Source: Xanthoparmelia taractica (lineage: Eukaryota; Ascomycota; Lecanoromycetes; Lecanorales; Parmeliaceae). From it: a stretch of 64,000 nucleotides of DNA. The position numbers and the translations under genes were made by a program. Each line of letters begins with the position of its first letter. Within the stretch, counting starts at the first letter, position 1. Positions 35,225 to 46,220 of this stretch are shown here, piece after piece. Under the pieces are notes generated by a model, which searched no databases, was not told the origin of the DNA, and was given only the letters and a program-made list of their open reading frames with translations. The stretch covers positions 186,001 through 250,000 of the forward strand of contig JANQBS010000028.1 in the NCBI GenBank assembly GCA_033085395.1, written 5' to 3'.

Positions 35225-35865
35225 GCGTCGACTCTGAGTCATTGTTGCAAGGCGAGTAAACATGGGTTAGAAGGAGATAGGAGGTTTCATTGCTATGGGA
35301 GTCGGAGAATTTGCTTTGCTTTCTCGTTGCTTTATACAGGACGATGTCTCCGTCAAGAGCGGCATTTTACCAGCATTGTTTACTCGTTAATCATGGTGAA
35401 GAGGGCTGGCCATATATCATAGATAGCACGACTTTATTGTCAATCTAGTGGTTCTCCTCATGATCTCCTTCGTGTGACTGGGAGTTTGCCTCCTTCACCC
35501 GGCACTGTGTTCTACATGGGAAAGTGCAGTACCATGTCCCTCCGCTCTAAAGAACAGCCCCAAGTCTTTCTTGGTACTCAAGGGACCCGATTCTGCTCCC
35601 ATGATCTCTCAATTCATAGAATCTCATCCTTTGTGAGGTTCGTGCTGTATCGATCCTTGAGTATTCTCCAACGTAGGGCTGCTGCATGTTGAGAGCAATG
35701 CAGTACGTGGCATCCACGATGGCGAATACAGGCATAAGACCACGCCCTGCCATCCCACTGTGGGTGTACGCCTTGGTCTCCCGTCATCTTTCCTCACGCC
35801 TCCCACCAAACATATGACACCCGCCCCACCACCATTCTCGATGATCGACTCCAACTGAACTGCTA
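35225..35865. other. Intergenic between convergent genes
   Basis: Lies between the 3' ends of the surface-protein gene and the prefoldin gene. No gene or structured element recognised. Confidence 0.4.
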
Positions 35866-36507
35866 CTACTGCTGACCCTGCATTCCCGTCCCCACCCCAC
35901 CCGTCTGCGCCATGCTTTGCAACCCCACCACCTCCCCCCTCACCCTCTCGCTCTCAACTTGCTTCTCGCTTATTTGCGCTTCTAACCGTTTGATCTCGCG
36001 CTCTATGTATTGCAGGCGGGCGTGCACGGCTGTGGTTGCTTCGGTTGGTGATTGCGGGAGGAGGACGGGGCCGATGAGTTTGTAGATGCGTGAGGGGGGC
36101 TTGGAGGGGTCGGGGGAAGAGGGGTTTGAGGGGAGGAGGGAGAATTCCTGGGTGGGTTTTAGTGGGAAGGTGGAGTTGGGGGGGGGGAAAGGTTTGGGGG
36201 TAAAGGGAGAGGGGAATAAGGAGGGAGAGGGAGAGGGGAATAAGGGGGGGGGAAGGGGGATGAGACAGACCTTCTGCACGCCTTTGTTCTCTTGCTGTTG
36301 GGATTCGAGGCGCTGGCGGGCGGTTATGGATGCTTGGAGGTCTTTGAGGATTGGGATTAGCTGGGGGTTTGGAATTAGGGATGAGGGAAGGGTGGGGTGG
36401 GGTGGGGTTTTAGGGAGGGGAGATGGTGAAGAGGGTGGAAGGTTACCTGTTTGGAGCTTCTGGTAGGCGTCCGAGAGCTCTTGGAGTTTTTTTTGGTCGT
36501 CTGCCAT
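35866..36507 (-). CDS. YKE2: Prefoldin subunit 6
   Basis: Three exons, 36507-36447, 36341-36271 and 36147-35866; about 137 residues, normal for the family. Prefoldin passes nascent actin and tubulin to the CCT chaperonin in the cytosol; subunit 6 is a beta-type subunit. The N-terminal helix (KKLQELSDAYQKLQ) and LESQQQENKGVQKEF precede the beta-hairpin region with YKLIGPVLLPQ, and the C-terminal helix starts at AVHARLQYIEREIKRLEAQI, a clear family signature. Intron 1 has an AAG acceptor. Both introns (105 and 123 bp) are extremely C-rich on the coding strand, so the + strand carries long G-runs. The start is the ATG giving MADDQKK; upstream in-frame sequence is not family-like. The tail after ~120 is Gly/Gln-rich. 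Confidence 0.93.
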   Translation of the reverse strand: MADDQKKLQELSDAYQKLQTGNLPPSSPSPLPKTPPHPTLPSSLIPNPQLIPILKDLQASITARQRLESQQQENKGVQKVCLIPLPPPLFPSPSPSLFPSPFTPKPFPPPNSTFPLKPTQEFSLLPSNPSSPDPSKPPSRIYKLIGPVLLPQSPTEATTAVHARLQYIEREIKRLEAQISEKQVESERVRGEVVGLQSMAQTGGVGTGMQGQQ

Positions 36508-36734
36508 TTTATGTGGTGCGTGTGGTTTGGGGCATTTGGCGGCGCTTTTACTTCGTAGGTCAGAGCGGATACGTTCCGCATATTTCATAATGATCTTCAT
36601 AATACAACTCGCCTCTTTCCGAGTAAGAAGTCGATCCTACCGATCTCCTATGTCACAAATAATAGTATTCAACGACAGTCCCCTTCCTGTGCAACTACTA
36701 GATGGGTACTGTCTCCGCCCTAAAGCTTTGCTGA

Positions 36735-36920
36735 TCATGCCGGGAACCAGCAAAGAGTCGCCATCTCTACGGCTTCTGCGGCAGAGTGTAAAGCGTCGTT
36801 GTCCTCGAGTCCCGCGCTATGAGCTATCAGCAGCTCGAACATTGTAGGCGTGGAGTTAACGGCTGCGACGTCGTGTAATGTGGAGCCCCGCTTGGCGTAG
36901 GCATTGGAGATCTGCACCAT
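36735..36920 (-). pseudogene. Ankyrin-repeat fragment
   Basis: A 61-codon open frame includes GSTLHDVAAVNSTPTMFELL, then LIAHSAGLEDNDALHSAA, which fits one ankyrin repeat and the start of the next (G..LH.AA, LL..GA, ALH.A). No start context, partner exons or longer repeat array is nearby, so it is probably a remnant of an ankyrin-repeat gene. Confidence 0.5.
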
Positions 36921-37010
36921 GTTCCAGGAGAGAAGCTAGCGGGTTGGATTTTCACAATGTTGAATTCAATGCTGGTAGAAACAAAGGTCCTTCAGAAGGC
37001 ACTTCTTCTC

Positions 37011-37732
37011 TTACTCGACGGTTTCCCCTATCTCAAATTCCGCCGTTCCTTTTTCGATGACAAGAGCTAGATTATCTGGAAATTCACCCATAAGATATCT
37101 CACTCCCTCGTCTGCCCCTTCATCGTCTGCCCTTTCCTCCACCTCTCCTTCTCTCCATTGCCTGAACCTCACACCCTCAAATTCCTCTAACGATCCAAAC
37201 GCCCACCATCTTATCCCAAGACATTTATCTGTCAAAGAAGCCTGATATCTCTCGCCAGCTTTCAGCTGGGCCTCCGCTATTTTCGTCCCGTCCACCGGGT
37301 GCCTAATCTCCAATTTCCCATTCGCGGGCACAGTCACGAAGTCCCAAGCGTCACGCAAGTCGTCTGGATCCCATTTATACTGCGGCCAGCCACGCGGCCA
37401 GATCTCAATGCGCTTTTGACCCGCCGTCTCGGGAGATACACAGACAATGTTGTTGAAAGAGCGATTGCCAAGACCGCCGAGAGCATTGAGATGGGTGGCG
37501 AGGGTGATGGAAGAATCAGGGTGCGGGGTTGTGAGGATACGAGCGGTCACGATAAGAAAGAAGGGGGATGAGGAGGAAGGGTCAAGCGTCGGCGAGGACG
37601 TGCTTAGCGCAAGGCCCAGCTCGACTGTAGCATTTGCGGACCTGTTCGCTATGGTCAAGTCTGCTTCGAGGACTGGCCACTTTCAACAAACGCGTACGGA
37701 CGGAAAAGACGACCATCTCCTCGACCGGTCAT
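37011..37732 (-). CDS. Conserved hypothetical fungal protein
   Basis: The main open frame (37658-37011 and some codons upstream) has no in-frame ATG near its start. A possible short first exon at 37732-37726 (ATGACCG) joins through a 53-bp intron (weak GTCGAG donor, GGCCAG acceptor) to give MTVLEADLTIANRS; that start is tentative. The product is about 220 residues with no signal peptide, membrane segment or cysteine pattern. Blocks such as GNRSFNNIVCVSPE, RIEIWPRGWPQYKWDP and GIRWWAFGSLEEFEG resemble a Pezizomycotina family of unknown function that I recall only as hypothetical proteins. The putative start is only ~94 bp from the 5' end of the divergent metalloprotease gene. Confidence 0.55.
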
Positions 37733-37825
37733 TCTGCCAATCCTCACTGGTTCTGATGCTAGGACGTCAGGGGTAGGTCTTGTAAATTGCTTAGAGTATT
37801 GGTGAGCGAAAGAAGGTACAAGTGG

Positions 37826-39281
37826 ATGCAAAAAGGCGGCGAAAAAGCTGCCAACATGGAGGAGAACAACCGAGCGTAAGTCGTGTAGCTATGATAACAT
37901 AGAAAGAGCAAAGCCTAACTTGGCTCTCAGATTCACTCACTACTTTGGTGGCGATAAGACCGATAAACAATACGCTCACTTCAAGAGTATGATGTTAGCT
38001 GTCACAGACGGTACTCCACGATACTTCAGCATTCATTTCGAATGCTCTGGGACTGTACCAGCCTGTAATTCAGGCCAATCGTAAGCTCAAACTGTTCGAC
38101 CTTAAGGTTTGACGAGGATGCTCACTGCCCAAATCTTAAAGTGTCGCTGTCACGGATGCCACCGCTGGCGGTCCAAACGATGAAAAAGTCATCAACATCT
38201 GCAAACCTTTCTGGACCGCGTCTTCGACAAAGTATTTGCTCTATGACTCAAGTCAGCCAGCGAATCCTGGTGTGCCATATCGTGATAACACTCCTTCTGG
38301 CTGGTGTTCCAAAGATAAACAAGGAAACAGCAAGCAGAAATGTCAATTCTATGCTACCGCCGGTCAGTCGCACCATAAGTGAGACACATTTTAATGATGC
38401 TAATGGCCGCAGGCCACTCCATCCTGCACGAGATTACCCATCTTGATTCTCTTAGCGAGCAGGCCGGCCTCGATGCACGTACTGAAGGAAATGATATAGG
38501 GCGACACGGCACCGATGACGCCCAGACTGGTCGCGAATTACTCGGTGCGAGAGATTGGCTGACGAAATACGAAGCCGATAATAGCCTGGTAAGCCCTGAC
38601 TATAATGCTGAGAGCTACGCAGCCGCCGCCACCGGTAAGTGTTCGGTAAGCTCCGAATTCTGTGGCGCAATGAGGACTCACCCACTTTTGTAGAGCTTTA
38701 TTTTATGAAACTTTGCAGCTTCAATGAGATCCCTCCACTGACGGCGCCCCCTCCTTTATCTGCCCCGCCCACGCCCACGCCTCCAGCTCCGCCTCCAGGT
38801 TACGCCACTGGAACCTGTTCCTTCCACCTGCAAGAATGGCAAAGCTGCGACGACAATAGCAAGGGCTTGTTCGCCATAGTCAACATGGTGGACAATGACA
38901 AGAATGACATCGGAGACACACAGACCGACCCTGCCAAGAACCCACTGGGCGATCCAATCAATGCGTCAGACCCGTACTCATTCACGAGCAAGCTTCCCCT
39001 GCCTCTGGTCATTGTAGGCGAACATGAGAACGATTACGTGCAATTCACCTACGGATCTCTAAAATGGACGAGCCGAACCACAAGTGGTCCCGCCACTTGC
39101 AGCAACGGCGGGTGGGACCCTAGAGACGGGCCTAAATGTGGTAGAGGCAGGGGTTCAAACACTAATGCGGTATGTCTTGTCACTCTGCTCTACCTCTGCA
39201 TCTTGCCCCCTTTCTCGCCCTAGTCACAAGTGACTGAGTCATTTGCAGAGGAACCAAATGGACTGCTCGTTCCCGTGTTAG
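37826..39281 (+). CDS. Aspzincin (M35-like) metalloprotease, 5' end missing
   Basis: Six exons: 37826-37875, 37931-38080, 38142-38362, 38413-38634, 38694-39169 and 39249-39281, about 383 residues from the only usable ATG. The zinc site is HEITH (start of exon 4) followed by HGTDD, the aspzincin HExxH + GTxD arrangement of secreted fungal deuterolysin-like peptidases. Then NAESYAAAATELYFMK, a Pro-rich linker (PPPLSAPPTPTPPAPPPG), and a C-terminal cysteine-containing domain beginning GTCSFHLQEWQSCDD and ending MDCSFPC. Intron 2 has an AAG acceptor. The encoded N-terminus has no signal peptide, and the frame upstream hits TAG at 37760, so the secretion signal exon is lost or not found. Probably a 5'-truncated secreted enzyme. 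Confidence 0.7.
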
Positions 39282-40571
39282 AGATTGCAAGCTTGGATTA
39301 CCGCCGGTCAACCTCTTTGTTAATTACAAGGTTATAGAGATGTCCAGCAAAAAGCACGAGGAGAAAGAAGCCTAAACCCGGAGCACGCAGACAAGCGCGG
39401 ACCCCTCGATTCAGACGGACTTTGAAATCAAGGCGAACGTTGAGTTAAAGGGGTGGAGAAACGCGATCAACTTATTGTTATATTAAATCATTGGATTGTA
39501 ATGTATGGGAATGAGGTAGCTCGCGCAGCTTTTTGCTTCTCTAATATCCCCCATATATATAACTGCTTGTATCTACATCCCATGCTGCTACCAAGCGGCG
39601 ACCATCGCTTCTCCACTCCAATGCCGCGAATTCTCGGTTAAAACACCTCTATCCCGTTTCGTCCGAATTCCGCTTCTACTCACTTTCCTACGCTCTCCTT
39701 TTAACCCGCCCCCTTCTTCTTCTCCTTCTCCTTCTCCTTCTCCTTCTCCTTCTCCTTCTCCTTCTCCTTCTCCTTCTCCTCCTTCCGCTTTTTCCGCTCC
39801 ATCGACAACCGGACAATCCACCACTGCGCTTCTACTACATCTTATCTAACCTTCTTTCTACCGCGGCTTAACATACCTTCTCACCTACTTACCTACTCAC
39901 CTACCTTCTATGGACCCAGGTAATCGGCGTAGCTATACCTAGTAAGTAGTAAGTAGTAAGTAGTAAGCAGTAAGCATTAAGAAGTACTGACGACGGAGAG
40001 ATCTCCATCTGGGCTGGAGCATATGCTTTTCGGTACAAAAGATCCATTATATGAATAAGTTAGATGCTTTATGCTCATGAGCAGAGTTTTTATTTCACTG
40101 AAGAGATTTGGGTTGGGGGGGGGGGTTTTGAAGTTGATATTACTTTGGATCTTCTTTCCATCGTCGGCGCTTTTTCCAGTAGGCAGACAGATATGCGAAG
40201 AAAGGCTCTGCGCCTTAAAACCCCCGGGTGTGTCATTAAAGCAGTGCAGGTCCTGCATCCCCTAAGGTGTAGAGACCTGCTGAACTGGATGTAGAAATAA
40301 CCTGATTGGCATATATCTCTTCTTGGCGAGACAGGACACTAAAATAGTAGACAAGACTTTTTAGAAGATCGTGCAGCTACTTCTGTTCTACTGCGTATAT
40401 TTGCGGGACTGGAGGTTCGCAAAATTCGAGTGCCGAAATATGTCAGTTTGTAGTGTTTACCCAGCACTCATTCAATACAAAATGCCCCATACGCCCGGTA
40501 ATGCTTGATATTCGGACCCGTCAACGCCTTGCTTGTTCATAAACGTGGAAACCCAGCTCGAAATCCAATCT
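39282..40571. other. Intergenic with microsatellites
   Basis: No gene supported between the metalloprotease and VPS4 3' ends. It contains the TTCTCC array, an AGTAAGT array near 39938-39980 and a run of about twelve G near 40113-40125. Confidence 0.5.
39714..39782 (+). repeat. TTCTCC hexanucleotide microsatellite
   Basis: About eleven near-perfect copies of the 6-bp unit TTCTCC in a row. The complement reads as a Gly-Glu repeat in one open frame, which I treat as an artefact. Confidence 0.9.
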
Positions 40572-42073
40572 CTAAGCCCCTTCGCTGCCAAATTCCGCCG
40601 TCCATTCAGCGCTCTTCTTGATGTCTTCAGCGCTGACCGTCGGCCTCGCTCCCTTGACGGCCTTGACAAAGTCTTTCAGGACAAGTGGCGGCTCGAGCAG
40701 CTTGTCCGATTCAACCTCAGTCCATGACATCTCCATGGCACCTGCGTCGCCAGGAGAGCAGGGCGTCAGCTTCTCAGCTCCGTCCACAATGACCTAATGA
40801 GTGTTGTCAACAAATAGCCTCACGAATCGAGATGTGTGTAGGAAATACCTTCTTATAATGCGTAGCCGTTTGAATCTTCCTCACAGGCTGCATCAGCGCA
40901 TCCTGTACAGCAATGCTGATATCACTCCCGGAGTAGCCCTCAGTCATCTGCCCCAACGTTTTGTAATCCGCTGGCTTGAGATCACAGGGCGTCGTGCCCA
41001 CACTCATCTCAAACATCCTCATCCTACCCGCGAGATCCGGCAAACTGATATGCACTCTTCGCTGAAACCGCCGCCGTATTGCCGCATCGAGCTGCCAAGG
41101 GATGTTCGTAGCACCGAGGATGAGGACGCCTTTGGAATCGCGGCCTACACCATCCATTTGGACGAGGAGCTCTGTTTTTATGCGGCGGGAGGCTTCGGAT
41201 TCGCCTTCGCCGCGGGGACCGCACAGGGCGTCCACTTCGTCGATGAAAATGATCGAGGGCTTGTTTTCGCGGGCCATATTGAAGAGTTGCTTTACTAATC
41301 TGAACGGCCTCATCAGCAGCGGCTATTTTCACTGTAGCTGCGAAGACGAAGAGCTTACCTTTCGCTCTCACCCATCCATTTCGATACGAGGTCACTACTG
41401 CTCACACTGAAGAACGTACTATTCGCCTCCGTAGCTACTGCTTTGGCGAGATACGATTTACCCGTCCCAGGTGGTCCGTAGAGTAATATGCCCTTCCAAG
41501 GCTGCCGCTTGCCGACGAACAGATGTGGGAATTTTATAGGCAGGATGACGGCCTCTTTCAGAGCCTCTTTTGCTTGATCCAGACCTGCGACATCCTCCCA
41601 TTTGATATTCGGCTTGTCTGTCAATATAGCTCCTGCCAGTGCCCCTCGTAGCTTTTTCGCCTCAGGATCTCCGTCATCGTCATCATCGTCCCTAAGGCGC
41701 CTGAGAATTAGCCTCCTTGTCTATACTAGAGCCTAGATCGCTTCCCATAGAGCACTATGGGCACTCACTTTCCCTTTCCTCCACCCCCAGATACCTTCCC
41801 GTTGCTCCCCACCGCGGCCGGTTTCTTTTTGTTACTTTTGTCCCCTTCCGCTAAATGGGTCTTCAACTTCTCCGCCCTCTCCATGTATTCTCCCGCCTTG
41901 CCTCTGATCATCTCCTTCGACTTGACGTTCTTCTCCCATTTCAAAGCCAGCATAAACAGCTCCAAGGCCTGGTAGTATAGTTGGTACGCCTTCTCATATT
42001 CGCCTGCAGTGTCGTTCTCGATGGCTTTCTTCACGACCTCAATCGCCCGGCCGAGGAAGTCTGTGTTACTCAT
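40572..42073 (-). CDS. VPS4: VPS4, AAA ATPase of ESCRT disassembly
   Basis: Four exons: 42073-41769, 41700-41359, 41299-40849 and 40793-40572; 439 residues, against 437 in yeast. VPS4 forms a hexamer that pulls ESCRT-III subunits off endosomal membranes after vesicle budding. The N-terminal MIT domain (about 1-75) begins [22 protein letters not shown] flexible linker with a run of Asp leads into the AAA cassette: [18 protein letters not shown], Walker A GPPGTGKS near 173-180, Walker B IIFIDEVD near 226-233, and second-region RRRFQRR. GYSGSDI and the C-terminal helix ([20 protein letters not shown]) match the family end. Introns are 55-68 bp and all splices restore expected sequence. No lesion seen. 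Confidence 0.96.
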
Positions 42074-42426
42074 CTTCCCGAATGGTGAGAGGGAACCGGG
42101 TTTCTCTTGTTAGGGTAGTCTTCTCTTCTCCTGGGGCGATAGTGCTGGCCCTGTGTTTTGGCTGCCTAGGAATAGAGTTTGTGAGCTTTTTCGAGGCGGA
42201 ACCTGGAAGTCTGAAATGCTTGAACGTCCAAAGAGTCCTGGATCTAGAGTTGGTCTTGCACAGTCTAATGTTGCGGCAGTGATAAGGTATAGTAGCAAGC
42301 AAAAGCGCCAAAGTGGGTAAACAAGTGCCAAGAGATCTGGCCCAGCCTTACGTCATATCGAGACTAAATCGGATGCCGCTTTACACTCACGTGACATGAA
42401 CCAAAGCTCGCATGTATGTTGCCCTC
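42074..42426. other. VPS4 upstream region
   Basis: No gene; presumed VPS4 promoter. No clear TATA box. Confidence 0.35.
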
Positions 42427-43194
42427 ACCCCAGTGGATCGTGCCCAGCAATGAGATCTACCTGTACGTGATGTTGGGCACGAACCTTCTACTTGTTAGGA
42501 GAGCCAAATGATCTCGCCGACGCGTCAACATTCAACTATCCACGCGTCACTGAAGGCTGGAAGACGTAACGGCAGCACGTCTTCTAGATCAGATCTTTCG
42601 CACAGTAATCGCTCAACGTGTTCACGGCGACAAACGCGCTATCTGGTGGGCATTCAATCAACACGATAACCCCACGGCCTTCAGAATCGATACTCGACAC
42701 TAGTCGGCGACACTGAGATTTGCTTAAACGAAGACGACGCGTCAGACAAGAGAGTTCAACAGATAGGGCAGGACTACTATGCTTCGCGCGGCCCCGTTGC
42801 ACGGACGTATCGATTTTTACTCCACCCCCGACAGCCTAGTACGTCTGATTCGCCATCCTAACGCCTACGGATCAAACCCTTCTATAAACACGATCACTTA
42901 CGGGTTGTTCCGTACGATTTCCTTAGAAGGCCTCAATGATTACGGAATAAGCGATGGGAACACCGAGGTTACAGATTAGTACTGGGTATCCGGAAGTTCG
43001 TTAGTACGGAAGACACCGTCGTATAGGAAACAACGAGGTGAGGGCTTTTCTATACAAAACAGACACACACAGGATACGCATATGTACACTAGATACCAAC
43101 CCCACATGGCCTAGCGGCTAAAACCTGACCCTTAGGGGCCGGGGGGCGTAGGAAATACAACAACAACAACAACAACAACCCCAGTGGATCGTGC
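42427..43194 (+). mobile_element. 5'-truncated LINE-like (non-LTR) insertion with 17-bp TSD
   Basis: The 17-bp sequence ACCCCAGTGGATCGTGC occurs at 42427-42443 and again at 43178-43194, a perfect direct repeat bracketing 734 bp. The inserted DNA ends, just before the right copy, in a (CAA)n run of about eight units after GTAGGAAATA. A long target duplication plus a simple-repeat 3' tail is the signature of target-primed reverse transcription. The insert has a 66-codon open frame (42779-42979) but no recognisable reverse transcriptase or endonuclease, so it is probably the 3' part of a truncated LINE, or a SINE. A tRNA A-box-like GGCCTAGCGG near 43111 is noted without a B box. Confidence 0.75.
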
Positions 43195-43919
43195 ATCCCC
43201 ATAGATCAAGTGACTATCGTAGATTGATAGAATAAGCGCTCCCGGAACCCGAGTCCATCATCCACGTCAGCACCCTCCACCGCAAGCTCGAGGCGTTGAA
43301 GAAGGAGGTTTAACCCCCACCTCCTCTTGGCGTCATCCATCGCAATCATAGTCCATTTCATTGGAGGCGGTGAGCTCGCTCGTACCGATTATCAGCCTCT
43401 CATATATACTCTATATGTATACATCAGTAAAGAAGCTTTCTCTTAATATCAAGGTAGCATTTATCTTCACGAATACTATGCATTGGACTTTCTCGAAAGA
43501 GCCTTATCTACCTAAGCAAGGTTCTGGTATGTAATGGCCTATTTGAGTCGTGATTGCTTATTCTAGCGAACAGTTCTTGGAGGAGTGGGTTTGGGGGGAG
43601 GTGACATTTGCTTAATGCACAGAGCAGGATTCCCACACGAGTCAGTAGTGTCAATTTACACTCCTGATAACAGCACAAAAACGAGCGTGAGCCTTCACTT
43701 CCTTTCCTGATGAGGTTGGGTACTTGCATTGTGGGATAACAGACATCTCATGTTCCAAAGCAGTGCCAACGTCTCCCTTTCAACCTCCACTCTATTTCCA
43801 CAAACGCGATCTAGTCCCTCCTATAGGTCCAGCGAAGCCGGCAACGCCCAAATATGGAGCAGGAAAAGATCAACCAAATTTCCCCTGCAACCATCGCGTT
43901 ATGGGGATTTTGTGGACCG
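43195..43919. other. Intergenic, no gene seen
   Basis: No recognisable coding or structural feature. Confidence 0.35.
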
Positions 43920-44353
43920 TCAGGAACGGTAGTTGATAGTGACGTGGCAGCTGTCGCAGTTGTTCGTGCCAAAACTGCCTTTATGGCCACCGCAATCATT
44001 CAAGATGTCTTGCACAGTGGCACGAATTGTCCCGCCGGAGAGAGGTTCTGCGCCGGCGCCGTTGGTCGCATACACCACGTAACAGTGTCCGACGCTAAAT
44101 TGAGCCCCATCGGTATAAGTCGATCCGGTGTTGATGTTGTTTCAAGCTGCTTGGCAGTCGGTAACGCTGGGGGTGAGGAAGGAGCCCTGGCAGCTAGAGC
44201 GAGGAGTAGAGGTAAGCAAAGGAACGTTACGGGGTTAAGAAAGGCACAGGACGGTAGGGGTCTTCTTGGCTCGTACTTGTTCGAATAGGCAGCTATGCCT
44301 GCGCCCATGGTGGCTAGGGCGGCCGAGACGATGGTCATGAAGTGATTCTGCAT
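43920..44353 (-). pseudogene. Small secreted cysteine-rich protein, broken by an in-frame stop
   Basis: Exons 44353-44277 and 44193-43920 are joined over an 83-bp intron (GTACGA donor, CTAG acceptor). Exon 1 encodes a signal peptide (MQNHFMTIVSAALATMGAGI). Exon 2 continues as a small cysteine-containing secreted domain, including FSVGHCYVVYA and GTNNCDSCHVTINYRS just before the natural TGA at 43920-43922. A single TGA at 44144-44142 interrupts this otherwise open frame of about 116 codons. The layout is that of small secreted proteins or effectors; the family is not certain (some resemblance to KP4/Hce2-like small secreted proteins, not claimed). A TATA-like run lies ~130 bp upstream near 44480-44490. 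Likely a recently inactivated gene. Confidence 0.6.
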
Positions 44354-46220
44354 GTTGGATGGTAGGTGAGTTGTAGATAGGTTTCTTGAGTATTTGCGAG
44401 CTTGGTGCTGAAATGTGTAGAATGTGAAGATGCTTGTAAGAAGTGAATGTGAGTGTCAGGATGCTGGGAGACCAAGGCCCTATTTATGTGAAAATCCATC
44501 GTCCAACAGGAACGGTGTGAGGCTGAACGTGTCCGCGCCTCAGACTAATTTCGCTCAACGCCTCACTTAGTATAACATGAGGCCACCATTCAAGTCTTCC
44601 TCTGATGACAAGTACGTCCTGTCAGCGGCATTCGAAGCTAATGAATCCTAAGAGCTGATCCATTCCTGTATACCGGCAACCTATTAAGGAGCACCTTCAG
44701 CGTCGTGGGCACCCTCTACAGTCTCGTCTAAACGTGAACTCGGTCTTCGACTGGACAATTTTGCAGAAGATGGATGCGACTGTTTCAAAGACTAAGGATG
44801 TGATGCAACGATCCCCAACGCAATGATGCTTTTCAGGCTCGTGGTAAGCCGGACGTTAAACGAACCCGATAGTTCATTATCCAAAGGGCGTGAGAAACTT
44901 GCTACAGTGCCATAATGCTGCAAATACTATATCCAGAAGTCTCCACTAGGTGGAGTAGGTATCGTCCTCAAAGCAGCATTGCTGTAGAAAACAGATGGGA
45001 TCGGTTCAAGGTTGGGAAGAATATCCTGCACTGTTAATGCCAACAGTCGTCGAACTCAGCAAGCGGAACGGTTACTCTCGTCCTTCGAACGGTCAGCTGT
45101 CGACCTAAAGTAAGGTACTTATTAAAGACCTCGAAGGATAGGAGCCGTATAATTCAGGCACTTTAAACTCGGCAGGGGTAGATGTATCCTAAAGGTCGCC
45201 AAAAAGCGGACGAATCTCTTGGCGAGAAGGATAACAATTGTTATTACCAATATCTCACCCCTATCACCCCCTTGTCAATCAAGCGTAGAGAAGTATGAAG
45301 CCCACTCACCAAATAAGATCGAGATGCACAACAGCAGTGACCCCGTTTTTGAACCACTTTGCGAGCGATACCTAACAGTAAGCCGTATGTATCCTGCAAA
45401 GCCCATTAATTGGCCGTGCCCAGCCTCCGAACAGTGTATTCCCACATCATACCCGTCACACCGCTTCAAAAATCCCCATCAGTATGAAATCTCCCCATTT
45501 AAGCCCTCCTGCTTGGTTGCAAGGCTATTCTAGCCACTGCGCAAATCACATTTCCTAGCGCACCTCCAACCTGCTCCTTAGTTGTCATGTTTGTTTTCGA
45601 GTAGTAGGAACCCAATCATGCAACGGTGAGGCCGGCGTGATGGCACTGCGCGGAGAACAGTGGAGGATATAGAACTATGCAGCTGAACAAGGCCACGTCA
45701 GTATAATGAGCTTAGGAAGAGGCCAAACAGAGAGAGCAGTGGTTGCGAAGTGCTGCGCTGGGATTGCATCTCGGTCGCTGATCTTTATGCAGTCGGGAGA
45801 TGTCAAATTATGATATGTGCTGGTGGCGTACAGGCTGGGCAGTAGTGAACATCTTGCCGAGTGCTGGGGTCTATAATCTAATTACTTTTTTTCTGATTGA
45901 TTCTCAGGGGGACTCTCTGAAACCCCCCTAATCCTCCCGCGGGCTCTCCGAGGGCTCTTCGAGGCCTTCTGTCGAAGAGGTTGTCCCCGCAGGTTCGAAA
46001 TGCGATTGAGCTTGCTCTCATAGCATCTTCAATGGGAACCCTCGGAAAGTTCGCAGGTTTGAGGGGTTGATTAGATCCGCCGCCCCGAGAATATAAAGAA
46101 GTTCAAGTTCTAACACTCGTTCTCCGTATGCAAAGAAAGCAGGCCCAGCCTTGAATTATAGCTCGCGTCTAGGTACAGGACTGTCATCTAAAAAGGATGT
46201 TGAAACGGCATGAGAAGGAA
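44354..46220. other. Gene-poor stretch
   Basis: About 1.9 kb without a recognisable gene. Beyond the TATA-like run of the secreted-protein gene nothing stands out. Confidence 0.35.

Noticed and set aside
39588..39824. A minus-strand open frame rich in Gly-Glu.
   Set aside because: It is simply the translation of the TTCTCC microsatellite.
40572..42073. Functional coupling between VPS41 and VPS4 as a local endosomal gene cluster.
   Set aside because: They are 11 kb apart with unrelated genes between, and fungal housekeeping genes rarely cluster by pathway; chance is enough.
43105..43160. tRNA-like start (GGCCTAGCGGCTAAAAC) suggesting a tRNA gene or tRNA-derived SINE head.
   Set aside because: No B box, no cloverleaf and only ~50 bp to the CAA tail. 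Kept only as a note under the LINE-like insertion.
45990..46010. GGTTCGAA resembling a tRNA B box.
   Set aside because: No A box or foldable cloverleaf at the right distance on either strand.
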